Notes: generated by a model not told the origin, from the letters alone. Shown: positions 47,145 through 56,105, counted from the stretch's first letter. The stretch: 64,000 nucleotides of DNA from Paraburkholderia sp. CNPSo 3274 (GCF_024206475.1 NZ_JAMBPR010000038.1:22151-86150), one strand, 5' to 3'. Translations and numbers: made by a program.

Positions 47145-48512
47145 TCAAACGAGCAGCAGCAGCGCCGCGCCGAACACTACGGTGCCGAGCAGGAACGTCA
47201 TGAGCGTGAAGCCCAGTACGCGCTGCACGCCGATGCCGGCCATCGCGACCACGGGCGCGGCCCAGAACGGCTGCATCATGTTCGACACCTGCTCGCCCAT
47301 GGCGACGGCCATGGTGGTTGCAGGCATCGAAGCATGCAGCGCGATCGCCGCAGGCACGACGAACGGGCCCTGCACGGCCCAGTGTCCGCCGCCGCTCGGA
47401 ATGAAGAACGTGACGATGAGCGAACACACATAGCTCCAGAACGGCAGCGTGTGCGTGTTCGAGATCGCGATGAAGAAGTGCGAGATCACGTTGGGCAGGC
47501 CCGTGGCGTCCATCATGCCCATCACGCCGCCATAGAGCGGGTATTGCAGCATCATCGAGCCGGTTTGCTTGGCGGCGTTCTTGACCGCGTCCGCGTAGGC
47601 GAGCGGGTAGCCGTGCAGGATCACTCCCGCGATGAACATCACGAAGATCACGGCGTTGACGCCGGAAAACGCTTCGATGTGCTCGATGTGCGCAAGCACG
47701 AGGAACGTCACGCCCACCAGGCCAATGAACGCGCTGCCGATCCACGAGTATTCGAGCCACTTCGCGAAGCTCAGTTTGCCTTCGGGGCGTTTGCGCGGTT
47801 CCGGGTCGGGGTTCTTCTCGATGTCGAGCACGACGGCGTCTTCATCGCGCGGCTTGAGGAGCGCGAGCACGATGGGCGTGGCGATGAGCATCACGACCAC
47901 GGGCACGAGGTTGAACGCTGTGAACACGGTGTCGGTGAACGGCAGCACTTCGCCCGTGAGCTTTTGCACGACGTTCATCGCGCTGCCCGGCGTGGATTGT
48001 GCGAGTGCGATCGAGCTGGAAATGCCGCTCGCCCACACTACCCAGCCCGAAAAGCCCGCCGCGACGATCCACGCGAAGTCCACGCGCATGCGCTTGGCCA
48101 CTTCGCGCGCGAGCAGCGCGCTCACCACGAGGCCGAGGCCCCAGTTGAGGAACGAGGCGACGGCCACGAGCATGAAGGTGAGCGCGGCTGCCTGTACCGG
48201 CGTGCGGGCAATGCCCACGAGCGCCTTGAACACGCGCTGCACGGGCGCGGCGTGAGCGAACGCGTGGCCCGTTACGAGGACGAGTGTGATCTGGAAGGCG
48301 AACGTAAGGATATTAAAGAATCCCTTGTACCATCCGACCACGAGCGTGTTGAGTGTCGCATGTGGGGCGAACATCGCCGAGAGCGCGGCCACGACCGCCG
48401 TGATGAGAATCGCGAGCACGAACGGGTCGGGAATGGTGCGTTCGAACAGGCTGATCGTCGCGTCGGTGAAGCGTGTCTTGCGTACGGGTGCGGCGGTGGC
48501 GGTGGACTTCAC
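47145..48512 (-). CDS. Short-chain fatty acid transporter, AtoE family
   Basis: Membrane protein of 455 residues with about 11-12 TM helices. The start is a GTG at 48512 with AGGAG seven bases before it. Family segments are RTIPDPFVLAILITAVVAAL, GFFNILTFAFQITLVLVTGH, FLNWGLGLVVSALLAREVAK and FFIPSGGGHWAVQGPFVVPA. AtoE-type carriers move short-chain acids such as acetoacetate or butyrate. Here it is next to a CoA-transferase and a lyase, so it may import the small carboxylic acid they degrade. Confidence 0.9.
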   Translation of the reverse strand: MKSTATAAPVRKTRFTDATISLFERTIPDPFVLAILITAVVAALSAMFAPHATLNTLVVGWYKGFFNILTFAFQITLVLVTGHAFAHAAPVQRVFKALVGIARTPVQAAALTFMLVAVASFLNWGLGLVVSALLAREVAKRMRVDFAWIVAAGFSGWVVWASGISSSIALAQSTPGSAMNVVQKLTGEVLPFTDTVFTAFNLVPVVVMLIATPIVLALLKPRDEDAVVLDIEKNPDPEPRKRPEGKLSFAKWLEYSWIGSAFIGLVGVTFLVLAHIEHIEAFSGVNAVIFVMFIAGVILHGYPLAYADAVKNAAKQTGSMMLQYPLYGGVMGMMDATGLPNVISHFFIAISNTHTLPFWSYVCSLIVTFFIPSGGGHWAVQGPFVVPAAIALHASMPATTMAVAMGEQVSNMMQPFWAAPVVAMAGIGVQRVLGFTLMTFLLGTVVFGAALLLLV

Positions 48513-48537
48513 GTGTCGTCTCCTGGTGCGGAAAGTG

Positions 48538-48560
48538 GCCGCGCGTACCTGGCGCGCGGC
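48538..48560 (-). terminator. Intercistronic hairpin before the AtoE-type gene
   Basis: Perfect 8-base stem GCCGCGCG (48538-48545) and CGCGCGGC (48553-48560) with a 7-base loop. On the minus strand it lies between the hydrolase stop and the transporter ribosome site, so it may attenuate or stabilise the transcript rather than end it. No T-run follows. Confidence 0.4.
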
Positions 48561-48590
48561 TGTTTGTATCTCGGGCGCAGTGGCGCGAGT

Positions 48591-49466
48591 TCATCGGGCG
48601 AAGCCGTAGAGTTCGGCGGGGTTGTCGACGAGAATCCGCTCGCGTCCCGCTTCATCGTCGACCCATGCGCCGAGCAGATCGAAGATCGCGGCGGTATCGG
48701 GCTTGTGCTTCTCTGTCACATGGGGCCAGTCGCTGCCCCACACGGTGCGCTCGGGCAACAGTGCGGCCCATGCGCGCGCGGTCTCGGCGAGGTCGGCGTA
48801 TCCGCCTGCGAGTCCCACTTGCGAATCGAGGTAGGCGCCCGAGAGTTTGACCCACACGCGCCCCGAAGCAGCGAGACGGCGCACCACGCCATACGCGGGA
48901 TGTGAAATGCCCGCCGGCAAGGGCAGGCGCGCGAGATGGTCGAACACCATCTTGCAGGGCAGGCGAGTGAGCAAGGCTTCGTGCTCGACGATCTGGTCGG
49001 CGGTCCAGTGCAATTGCACATGCCAGCCGAGTTCCGCTATGCGCCGCGCAAGCGGCTCGACCATGTCGAAAGTTACGACCGCTTGATGCGGCGTGTACAA
49101 CGTGAAGCGGATGCCCCGTATGCCGCCGCGATCGAGCATGTCGAGTTCGGCATCGCTCACCTCTGGGCGCAGGACGGCTACGCCGCGGGCGTTCTCGATG
49201 CCCAGTTGGCGGATCGCGTCGAGCGTCACACAGTTGTCGGTGCCGTAAGGGCGCGGCGTGACGATGACGGTGCGCTGCGTGCCGGTGCGTTCCTGAACGC
49301 GGCGATAGTCCTCGACCGTTGCGCGATCAACGATACGCGCACCGTTGCCGGGCGACGCCGCAAAGCGGCGATCGTAGATGTGGACGTGCGAATCGCACGC
49401 GAAGGCAGGCGCTTGTATGCGCGCGTTGGGGGCGTCGATGGTATGGACATGCTGCTCGCGGTCCAT
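48591..49466 (-). CDS. Amidohydrolase family protein, PDC (2-pyrone-4,6-dicarboxylate) hydrolase-like
   Basis: 291 residues. ATG at 49466 with AAGGAGA upstream. The TIM-barrel amidohydrolase_2 fold shows FACDSHVHIYDRRF with the two metal-site His, FDHLARLPLPAG with a further catalytic His region, and VWGSDWPHVTEKHKPD with the terminal Asp. The arrangement resembles LigI and D-galactarolactone-type lactonases. It should open a lactone ring. In line with the CoA-transferase and lyase genes, it probably supplies or processes a dicarboxylic acid. Confidence 0.85.
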   Translation of the reverse strand: MDREQHVHTIDAPNARIQAPAFACDSHVHIYDRRFAASPGNGARIVDRATVEDYRRVQERTGTQRTVIVTPRPYGTDNCVTLDAIRQLGIENARGVAVLRPEVSDAELDMLDRGGIRGIRFTLYTPHQAVVTFDMVEPLARRIAELGWHVQLHWTADQIVEHEALLTRLPCKMVFDHLARLPLPAGISHPAYGVVRRLAASGRVWVKLSGAYLDSQVGLAGGYADLAETARAWAALLPERTVWGSDWPHVTEKHKPDTAAIFDLLGAWVDDEAGRERILVDNPAELYGFAR

Positions 49467-49531
49467 CGCGTTGTCTCCTTGTTTGCCGCGCGCCACCAGG
49501 CATGGATGTGCGCGGATGCAGCTCTTTGTGT

Positions 49532-50734
49532 TCAGAGCACGGCGTGCTCGTTTCTCAATCGTTCGATATCCGCATCGCTCCAGCCGGCCTCGCGCAGCAC
49601 CGCATCGGAGTGCTCGCCAAAGGCGGGCGCGGCGATCGGGTCCGGCGCAGGCGTCGCGCCGAAGCGAATCGGCTCGCGAAAGCCGCGATACGCGCCCACG
49701 CCGGGATAGTCGTAGCGCGTGACCATCTCCTCCTCGAGCACCTGTGGATCGTCGAACATGTCTTCGACCGTGCGCGCCGCCGCGCAGGGGACCGCCTCGC
49801 CAAAGTGCGCTTCCCATTCGAGCGCGCTGCGCGCCTGCAACGCGGCGTGCAATTGCGGCACGATCTCGTCGCGATGCTCGGCACGTTTGCGCACCGAATC
49901 GTAACGCGCGTTCTCCGCGAGTGCAGCGAGCCCGGTTTTTTCGCAGAGCGCCTGCCAGAAATGCGGCGTGTTCGCGGAGATGTAGAGCCAGCCTTCGCGC
50001 GTGGGATGAATGCCGGTGATCCCGCCCGAGCGCATGTCGCGGCCAACGTCCTTCGGTTCGTCATCGGCCCAGATCATGCGCGCGGACTGCATGGTGAGCG
50101 CGCTGCGCAGCAGCGAAACGCCCACGTACTGGCCCGCGCCGCTGCGCTCGCGCTCGAACAGCGCCGAGGATACTCCCGCTGCGACAAGCGCGGCGGCGTA
50201 ATAGTCGACCACCGAGCCGTAGAGAATCTCGGGCGGCCCGCCGTTCTTGCCCTGGAGCGTGCACATGCCCGTCATGGTCTGCAGCACCTGGTCGTAGCCG
50301 GCCTTGTCCTTGTTCGGGCCCTGGTCGCCGTAGCCGGTGACCGCGCAGTAGATGAGCCGCGGGTTCACCTCGCGCAGTTGTTCCCAGGCAATACCGAGCC
50401 GCGCCGGCACGCCGGGTCGAAAGTTGTGCACGAGCACGTCGGCCTGTTTGACGAGACGCAGCAGCACCTCCTGCGCGCAGGGTTGCTTCAGGTCGAGCAC
50501 GAGGCCGCGCTTGCCGCGGTTGACACCGAGAAACGCGCGGCTTTCGGCTGGTAGCGTGGACGGATACTTGCGCAGGTTGTCGCCCGTGGGCGGTTCGATC
50601 TTGATGACGTCCGCGCCCTGATCCGCGAGCAGCGTGCAGCCATACGGGCCCGCAATATAGGCGCTCAGGTCGAGCACGCGCACGCCCGCGAGCGGGCCGC
50701 GCGGCGTTGCATTCGTTTCGGCAGGCTGGTTCAT
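49532..50734 (-). CDS. CaiB/BaiF (class III) CoA-transferase
   Basis: 400 residues. The start at 50734 (MNQPAETNATPRG) overlaps the stop of the lyase gene in an ATGA, so the two are co-translated. The family core is GVRVLDLSAYIAGPYGCTLL, GADVIKIEPPTGD, LGVNRGKRGLVLDLK, VLVHNFRPGVPARLG, and the region YGDQGPNKDKAGYD with the likely catalytic D148. It moves CoA from a donor (often succinyl-CoA) to a carboxylic acid. With the CitE-like lyase next to it, the acid is probably a 2- or 3-hydroxy dicarboxylate. Confidence 0.92.
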   Translation of the reverse strand: MNQPAETNATPRGPLAGVRVLDLSAYIAGPYGCTLLADQGADVIKIEPPTGDNLRKYPSTLPAESRAFLGVNRGKRGLVLDLKQPCAQEVLLRLVKQADVLVHNFRPGVPARLGIAWEQLREVNPRLIYCAVTGYGDQGPNKDKAGYDQVLQTMTGMCTLQGKNGGPPEILYGSVVDYYAAALVAAGVSSALFERERSGAGQYVGVSLLRSALTMQSARMIWADDEPKDVGRDMRSGGITGIHPTREGWLYISANTPHFWQALCEKTGLAALAENARYDSVRKRAEHRDEIVPQLHAALQARSALEWEAHFGEAVPCAAARTVEDMFDDPQVLEEEMVTRYDYPGVGAYRGFREPIRFGATPAPDPIAAPAFGEHSDAVLREAGWSDADIERLRNEHAVL

Positions 50735-51639
50735 TGGCGCACCTCGCAAGACGTTGCGGATGTAACGAGTCCAAGCCGTTCGGCGTTTTGCACGAGCGCC
50801 CGGGCGCGCTCGACGAAGGGCGCATCGATCATCTTGCCGTCTACGACATAAGCGCCCACGCCGTCGCGTTCGGCGTTGCGCGCCGCTTCCACCGCGCGCA
50901 GCGCGTGGGCGATTTCTTCGTCGGAAGGGCGAAACACGTCGTTCGCCAGCGCGATCTGGCTCGGGTGGATACAGCTCTTGCCGAGAAAACCCAGTGCACG
51001 GGCCAATTCGGCTTCAGCGCGAAATCCTTCGACATCCTTGATATTGGCGAAAGCCGAGTCGTAGGCAAACACGCCCGCTTCGCCGGCTGCGAGCCGCAAG
51101 CTGAACATGGCTTGCTGCACGGCTGCCGGGTCGCGCCGTGCGATGCCAAGTGGCTCGAACAGGTCGCCAAGACCCAGTTGCAGCCCCGCCACGCGTGTAT
51201 GCGCGGCAGCGAGCGTCGCCGCTTCACGCAGCGCGCGCGGCGACTCGACGTTGAGCAGCAGCTTCACGGGGCGGCTTACGCTATTGGCGCGCTCCGCGCG
51301 CTCGATCGCGGCAGCGGCGGCACGCACGTCGTCGGCGGATTCGGGTTTCGGCAGATTCACGTAATCGAGGCCGGGTTGAACCACTGCAGCGATATCGTCG
51401 GCGAACCACGGTGTGTCGAGCGCATTCACGCGCACGATCAGCACCTTGCCGCGTTCGCGCACGGCGGGCGAAACCAGCAGCGTGCGCAACGCCTCACGCG
51501 CTTCGGGTTTACGCGCAGGCGCAACCGAGTCTTCCAGGTCGAACGACAATGCGTCCGCGGCGCTCGCGAGCGCCTTTTCGAACAGCTCCGGGCGCGATGC
51601 CGGTACGAACAACTTGCTTCTCATCTCCGTGCGTTCCAT
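50731..51639 (-). CDS. HpcH/HpaI family CoA-ester lyase (CitE-like)
   Basis: 302 residues. It cleaves a 3-hydroxyacyl-CoA such as malyl- or citramalyl-CoA by retro-aldol chemistry. Motifs are RSKLFVPASRPELFEKAL, LSFDLEDSVAPARKPEAREA, LIVRVNALDTPWFADDI, NLPKPESADDV, LLLNVESPRALREA with a metal-ligand Glu, and AYDSAFANIKDVEGFRAE with a metal Asp. The start could also be 51624; 51639 is chosen because GGAG sits directly on the second ATG. Translationally coupled to the CoA-transferase gene. A LysR gene is divergent 89 bases away. Confidence 0.9.
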   Translation of the reverse strand: MERTEMRSKLFVPASRPELFEKALASAADALSFDLEDSVAPARKPEAREALRTLLVSPAVRERGKVLIVRVNALDTPWFADDIAAVVQPGLDYVNLPKPESADDVRAAAAAIERAERANSVSRPVKLLLNVESPRALREAATLAAAHTRVAGLQLGLGDLFEPLGIARRDPAAVQQAMFSLRLAAGEAGVFAYDSAFANIKDVEGFRAEAELARALGFLGKSCIHPSQIALANDVFRPSDEEIAHALRAVEAARNAERDGVGAYVVDGKMIDAPFVERARALVQNAERLGLVTSATSCEVRQ

Positions 51640-51682
51640 ATAGATCACCACTGAAGGGCAGTCTACGATCGGCAACGATTTA

Positions 51683-51703
51683 GATAAACTATGCGAATCT
51701 ATC
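51683..51703. promoter_or_regulatory. LysR-type operator candidate in a divergent promoter
   Basis: GATA-N13-TATC (51683-51703) is embedded in an AT-rich stretch, with a second half-overlapping CTAT...ATAG (51699-51715). It sits between the lyase start (51639) and the LysR start (51729), where LysR proteins usually bind to control both genes. Confidence 0.5.
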
Positions 51704-51728
51704 TTTAAACCATAGAGAAGCTACGTTT

Positions 51729-52601
51729 ATGGACACCGGGTTTTTGAGCAACCTGCTGCTGGTCGTGGAGAGCGGCTCGATGGCGGAGGCCGCGCGGCGC
51801 GTGGGCGTGACGCCCGCCGCGATCGCGCAGCAAATCCAGGCGCTGGAGCGCGAACTTGGCGTGGCGCTCGTCATGCGCGCGGGGCGCACCGTCATTCCCA
51901 CGGAGGCGGGCCAGCGCGTCGTGGAGCGCGCCCGCTTGCTCGTGCGCGGTTTCGACGAGCTGAAAGCGCTGGCGCAGGAGCAGGAAATGGGCGGCGAACT
52001 GCGCGTGGGGACCATCACGTCGGCGCTGCTGAGCGTGCTGCCCGACGTGCTGGCGCGCTTCGCCGCCGCTTTCCCGCAGGTCAACCTGCTGATACGCGCA
52101 GGCACCTCGATGGAACTCTTCGAGGCCTTGCAGCGCGGCGAGGTGGACGTGGCCATTTGCCTGCACCCCGCCTTCGCGCTGCCGAAGTCGTACGACTGGT
52201 ACCTGTTGCGCGAGGAGCCTATCGTCGTGCTTGCGCCTGCAAAGTTCGCGCGCGCCGATCCGCACGACCTGCTGCGTCGCGAGCCGTTCATTCGTTACGA
52301 CCGCGCGCTGGGCGGCGGCAAGCAGGCCGACCAGTATCTGCGCCGCGCGAAGATCGCGCCGCGCGAGTTGTTCGAATTGAACTCGCTAATGGCGATTGCG
52401 CTGATGGTGGATCGTGGCCTTGGCGTCTCGCTCGTGCCCGATATCGGCACGCCGCTTACGAAGGGCCTGCGGCTCGCGCGTCTCCCACTGCCCGAGGAAA
52501 CGGAGCCTCGACGCTTCGGCATTCTCTGGTCGCGCGCTTCCTCGCGCAGCCGCGTGATACGCGGGATGATCGAATGCTCCGGAGAGGTGCTGCGCAGATG
52601 A
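51729..52601 (+). CDS. LysR family transcriptional regulator
   Basis: 290 residues. Helix-turn-helix at the N-terminus (GSMAEAARRVGVTPAAIAQQ, IQALERELGVALVMRAGRTV), then the effector-binding domain (GELRVGTITSALLSVLPDVL, VDVAICLHPAFALPKSYDWY, GLGVSLVPDIGTPLTK). It is divergent from the lyase/CoA-transferase/hydrolase/transporter genes and very likely activates them on sensing a pathway intermediate. Confidence 0.92.
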   Translation: MDTGFLSNLLLVVESGSMAEAARRVGVTPAAIAQQIQALERELGVALVMRAGRTVIPTEAGQRVVERARLLVRGFDELKALAQEQEMGGELRVGTITSALLSVLPDVLARFAAAFPQVNLLIRAGTSMELFEALQRGEVDVAICLHPAFALPKSYDWYLLREEPIVVLAPAKFARADPHDLLRREPFIRYDRALGGGKQADQYLRRAKIAPRELFELNSLMAIALMVDRGLGVSLVPDIGTPLTKGLRLARLPLPEETEPRRFGILWSRASSRSRVIRGMIECSGEVLRR

Positions 52602-52628
52602 TGGCGGGGTGATACGGGCCGCACGGGC

Positions 52629-53531
52629 TCAAACGACCGCCGGCTTGCCGATGCGCTTGTGCCAAAGCTCGATGAAAGATTCCGCTGCGGGCGAAAGCGA
52701 ATGCTCGGCCCGCCGGATCAAATTGACGTCGCGCGTAACGACGGGCGCTTCGAGCCTGCGCGCGACGAGATCGCGGTGGGGAAACGCACCGAGCAGCATG
52801 CCCGGAAAGATCGCAATGCCGAGCCCCGCCTCCGTCATGGAGAGTCCCGTTGTCATATACGACACCTCATATTCAATGGACTTGCGCTCACCTAGCGCGA
52901 ACAGCGTCTCGTCGATCAGGCCGCGAATGCCGCTGCCCGGCTTCACGCCGATCCATGGGTAGCTCAGCGCATCGGCCCACGTGACGCGGCGCTTTTTCGC
53001 GAGTGGCGAGTCCTTGCGACAGATCGCGCAGAGCCTGTCGCGCGCGAGACATTGCAGCGTAATGCCTTCGGGTTTGTCGCTGATCGTGCCGATGCTGAAC
53101 TCCACGTCGCCGGTGAGCGTGGACGCCGTGAGCCGGTCGGGCGCGGCGTCGTCGATCGAAACTTCGATGTTCGGATACAGCGCGCGATATTCGGCCACGA
53201 GCCGCGGCACGATTGCCGCCGCGATGGAAGGCGTGGCGGCGAAACGCAACTGCCCACGCGCTCGCCCGGCCAGCTCCTTCACGCTCGACTGGATCGATTC
53301 GAGGTCGCGCAGCATGCGCTCGACAGTGGGCAGGATTTCGCGTGCCGCCACCGTGGGCCGCAGCGAGCGCGACGTGCGGTCGAACAGGCGCATGCCGAGC
53401 GCTTCCTCCATCTGCCGGATCAGCACGCTCACGGCGGGTTGCGTGATGAACATTTCGTCGGCCGCACGCGTGAGCACGCCGAAGCGGCAGACGAGCGCGA
53501 ATGCGCGCAGTTGCTTGATGGTCGGTTGCAT
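52629..53531 (-). CDS. LysR family transcriptional regulator
   Basis: 300 residues. It starts MQPTIKQLRAFALVCRFGVL with FITQPAVSVLIRQMEEALGM as recognition region. The sensor domain has LRFAATPSIAAAIVPRLVAE, VEFSIGTISDKPEGI and GLSMTEAGLGIAIFPGMLLG. It is divergent from the MHS symporter gene, and a 15-base palindrome overlaps its own start codon, so it should be autoregulated and control the symporter and amidohydrolase genes. Confidence 0.92.
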   Translation of the reverse strand: MQPTIKQLRAFALVCRFGVLTRAADEMFITQPAVSVLIRQMEEALGMRLFDRTSRSLRPTVAAREILPTVERMLRDLESIQSSVKELAGRARGQLRFAATPSIAAAIVPRLVAEYRALYPNIEVSIDDAAPDRLTASTLTGDVEFSIGTISDKPEGITLQCLARDRLCAICRKDSPLAKKRRVTWADALSYPWIGVKPGSGIRGLIDETLFALGERKSIEYEVSYMTTGLSMTEAGLGIAIFPGMLLGAFPHRDLVARRLEAPVVTRDVNLIRRAEHSLSPAAESFIELWHKRIGKPAVV

Positions 53532-53544
53532 AAAGTTACTTTAT
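53530..53544. promoter_or_regulatory. LysR-type operator overlapping the regulator's start codon
   Basis: ATAAAGT-T-ACTTTAT is a perfect palindrome fitting T-N11-A. Its first two bases are part of the start codon of the minus-strand LysR gene. Binding there would block that gene's translation-start region while leaving the divergent symporter promoter accessible. Confidence 0.6.
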
Positions 53545-53640
53545 GGAGCCATTGATTTTGTTCGATTGTCTTCATGACTATAGTGCCTTACATTGCATTG
53601 CGGCAGATTCGGGTGAAGTCGATAACGATCCAATAAAGCA

Positions 53641-53659
53641 GGCCAGCCGCGAGCTGGCC
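53641..53659 (+). promoter_or_regulatory. Leader hairpin just before the symporter ribosome site
   Basis: GGCCAGC-CGCGA-GCTGGCC is a perfect 7-base stem with a 5-base loop. It ends three bases before the AGGAG ribosome site (53662-53666) of the MHS symporter gene. It could stabilise the 5' end of the mRNA or modulate its translation. Confidence 0.4.
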
Positions 53660-53672
53660 GCAGGAGACAGTC

Positions 53673-54965
53673 GTGAGAGCAATGGATACGCGCATTCGCT
53701 GGCGTGGCGCCGTGGCGTCGACGCTCGGTAACGTGCTGGAGTGGTACGACTTCGTCGTATTCGGGTTTCTCTCTATCATCATCGCCAGGCAGTTCTTTCC
53801 CGGCGACAGTGAATACGCAGCGCTCATGCTGACCACGGCCACTTTCGGCGCGGGCTTCGTGGTCCGGCCGCTCGGCGGTGTGTTGCTCGGCATGTACGCC
53901 GACCGCAAGGGCCGCAAGGCGGGCCTGACGCTCGTCATCGCCTTGATGACGCTGGCGGCCGCGATGATCGCCTTCACGCCAGGTTTTCAGCAGATCGGAC
54001 TCGTTGCGCCCGCAATCGTCTTGTGCGCCCGCCTGCTGCAGGGTATTTCGGCGGGCGGCGAGTTCGGCACGGCCACGGCCATGCTGATCGAGTACGCGCC
54101 CAAAGGGCGGCGCAATCTCTACGGCAGCTGGCAGATGTTTGCCCAGGCGCTGGGTGCGCTGTTGGCCGTGGCAATGGGCAGCGCGCTCACGCACCTCTTC
54201 ACGCCGCACGCGCTCGAATCATGGGCGTGGCGCATTCCCTTCCTCTTTGGTCTGCTCATTGGTCCGGTGGGCTTCTATATCCGCCGCAGTCTGCCGGAGA
54301 CCGAGGCGTTCGAGCAGATCGGCAAGCGCGTGAAGGCGCCGTTCAGTCATGTGGTCTCGCAATACCCGCGAGAACTGTTCGTGGCGACGGCGCTGAGCGC
54401 CGCGCTCAATGTCATGGCGTACGTGATCATCACCTACCTGCCGATTTATTCGGTGCGGAACCTGCACATGCCGGTGACGCTGCCCTTTACCGTGCTGCTC
54501 GCCAGCGTGCTGCTGCGCGTGGTCACGATTCCGATCTTCGGCCATATGGCGGACCGTGTGGGCGGCAACCGCATGATCTGCGGCTCGCTCATCGTATTTC
54601 TTGTGGTGCTGTATCCGGCCTATTACTGGATCGTGAGCGCACCTTCCATTGTTTCGATCATGACGGTGGAACTGCTGTTCGCGTTGCTGATCGGTGCTTC
54701 GAACAGTCCGATTCCCACGGCGCTCGCTGCGCTCTTTCCCACCGAAGTGCGCTCCACGGGCCTTGCGATTTCGTACAACATCGGCGCGGCGATTTTCGGC
54801 GGGTTCTCGCCGTTCGTGCTGACGTGGTTGCTGCATACCACGGGCAACAACATGGCGCCTGCCCACTTCTGCGCGGTGTTCTTCGCGCTGGGTCTCGTTG
54901 GCGCGTTCATGCTCAAGCGTGACGCACCGCATTTGAACGATCTTTCCGCGCCTTCGTCCATTTGA
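53673..54965 (+). CDS. MHS family (MFS) proton symporter for organic acids
   Basis: 430 residues, 12 TM helices. The GTG at 53673 lies six bases after AGGAG and is preferred to the ATG at 53682. MHS signatures are RGAVASTLGNVLEWYDFVVF, then FVVRPLGGVLLGMYADRKGR and LLQGISAGGEFGTATAMLIE. Such carriers import citrate, ketoglutarate, shikimate or aromatic acids with protons. The ACMSD-like amidohydrolase gene 102 bases later probably acts on the imported acid. Confidence 0.92.
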   Translation: MRAMDTRIRWRGAVASTLGNVLEWYDFVVFGFLSIIIARQFFPGDSEYAALMLTTATFGAGFVVRPLGGVLLGMYADRKGRKAGLTLVIALMTLAAAMIAFTPGFQQIGLVAPAIVLCARLLQGISAGGEFGTATAMLIEYAPKGRRNLYGSWQMFAQALGALLAVAMGSALTHLFTPHALESWAWRIPFLFGLLIGPVGFYIRRSLPETEAFEQIGKRVKAPFSHVVSQYPRELFVATALSAALNVMAYVIITYLPIYSVRNLHMPVTLPFTVLLASVLLRVVTIPIFGHMADRVGGNRMICGSLIVFLVVLYPAYYWIVSAPSIVSIMTVELLFALLIGASNSPIPTALAALFPTEVRSTGLAISYNIGAAIFGGFSPFVLTWLLHTTGNNMAPAHFCAVFFALGLVGAFMLKRDAPHLNDLSAPSSI

Positions 54966-55067
54966 GCGGAGCGGCGCAACGCCTGCACGCTGACGCTTCT
55001 ATCCACAAGATAAGGATGACGAAGCGTCAACCATTCCACCAGCGAATCTCGAACAGGAGAAACCACC

Positions 55068-56048
55068 ATGCCCGTCATCGACGTCCATACCCATATCTTC
55101 ACGCACAAGTGGCTCGAACTGCTCAAGGAGCGCGGCGGAGCCTACAACATTCAAACGCGGCCCGACGGGCAGCAGGAAGTGTTTCGCGGTAACACGCCGG
55201 TTGTGATTCCGCAGAAGGGCCATTTCGATTTCGACCTGCGCATCGAGCACATGAACGAAGCGGGCATCGACGTCTCGGTCGTTTCGCTGACGTGCCCGAA
55301 CGTATTCTGGGGCGACGAGGAAACGAGCTGCCAGGCCGCCCGCGAGACCAACGATACGATTGCCGAGGGTCAGGCCGCGCACCCCGAGCGTATCCGCTGG
55401 TTCGCTTCGCTGCCGTGGGAGTATCCGCAACGCGCGGTGCAGGAACTGGAGCGCGCCCGCGCCAACGGTGCGAGCGGCGTGATGGTGCTCGCCAACGTGG
55501 CGGGCCGCAGCCTCACGGACCCAATGTTCGCGCCGATCTGGGCCGAGATCGACCGGCGTGCGCTGCCGGTGCTCGTGCATCCCACCGATCCGCCGGGCGT
55601 CGAACAAATGGACATGACGAAGTTCGACCTGAGCTGGTCGGTGGGCTTCATGTTCGATACGACGCTCGCCATCACGCGGATGATCTTCGAGGGCTTCTTC
55701 GACCAGTATCCGAACCTCAAGATCATCGCCTCGCATGCGGGCGGCGCGCTGCCGTATCTCGCGGGCCGCTTCGCCAAGGGCGACGACGTGGAAATTGCGC
55801 AGCGCCGCCAGATGAAGCGCAAGCCCATCGACTACCTGCGCCACATCTATTACGACTGCATCACGTATAGCCCGGCGTCGCTCGAGTTCCTGATTTCGGT
55901 GGTGGGCGCGGACCAGGTCATGTTCGGCACGGACTGGCCGCACCAGGTGCATGACACGCGCGGCGCATTTGCCAATACCGCGCGCTTGCCGAAAGCACAA
56001 TGCGACGCGGTGCGCGGCGGCAACGCGCTGAATGTGTTTGGTTTCTGA
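55068..56048 (+). CDS. Amidohydrolase family protein, ACMSD-like decarboxylase
   Basis: 326 residues. The TIM-barrel amidohydrolase_2 fold shows metal ligands in IDVHTHIFTHKW (H7, H9), LPVLVHPTDPPG, IIASHAGGALPYLAGRF and MFGTDWPHQVH (terminal Asp). This set is that of aminocarboxymuconate-semialdehyde decarboxylase and gamma-resorcylate decarboxylase relatives, which remove CO2 from aromatic or unsaturated acids. The ribosome site is GGAG before the ATG. It is in line with the MHS symporter gene. Confidence 0.88.
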   Translation: MPVIDVHTHIFTHKWLELLKERGGAYNIQTRPDGQQEVFRGNTPVVIPQKGHFDFDLRIEHMNEAGIDVSVVSLTCPNVFWGDEETSCQAARETNDTIAEGQAAHPERIRWFASLPWEYPQRAVQELERARANGASGVMVLANVAGRSLTDPMFAPIWAEIDRRALPVLVHPTDPPGVEQMDMTKFDLSWSVGFMFDTTLAITRMIFEGFFDQYPNLKIIASHAGGALPYLAGRFAKGDDVEIAQRRQMKRKPIDYLRHIYYDCITYSPASLEFLISVVGADQVMFGTDWPHQVHDTRGAFANTARLPKAQCDAVRGGNALNVFGF

Positions 56049-56061
56049 GCGATGGAAACGA

Positions 56062-56087
56062 CAGGCGCGGCGTTTGCGCCGCGCCTG
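56062..56087. terminator. Bidirectional hairpin between convergent genes
   Basis: Perfect 11-base stem CAGGCGCGGCG, loop TTTG, CGCCGCGCCTG. It sits between the 3' ends of the amidohydrolase gene (+) and hmp (-). No T-run, so termination may be partly Rho-assisted. Confidence 0.7.
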
Positions 56088-56105
56088 CCGACATGAAGTT
56101 CGAGC

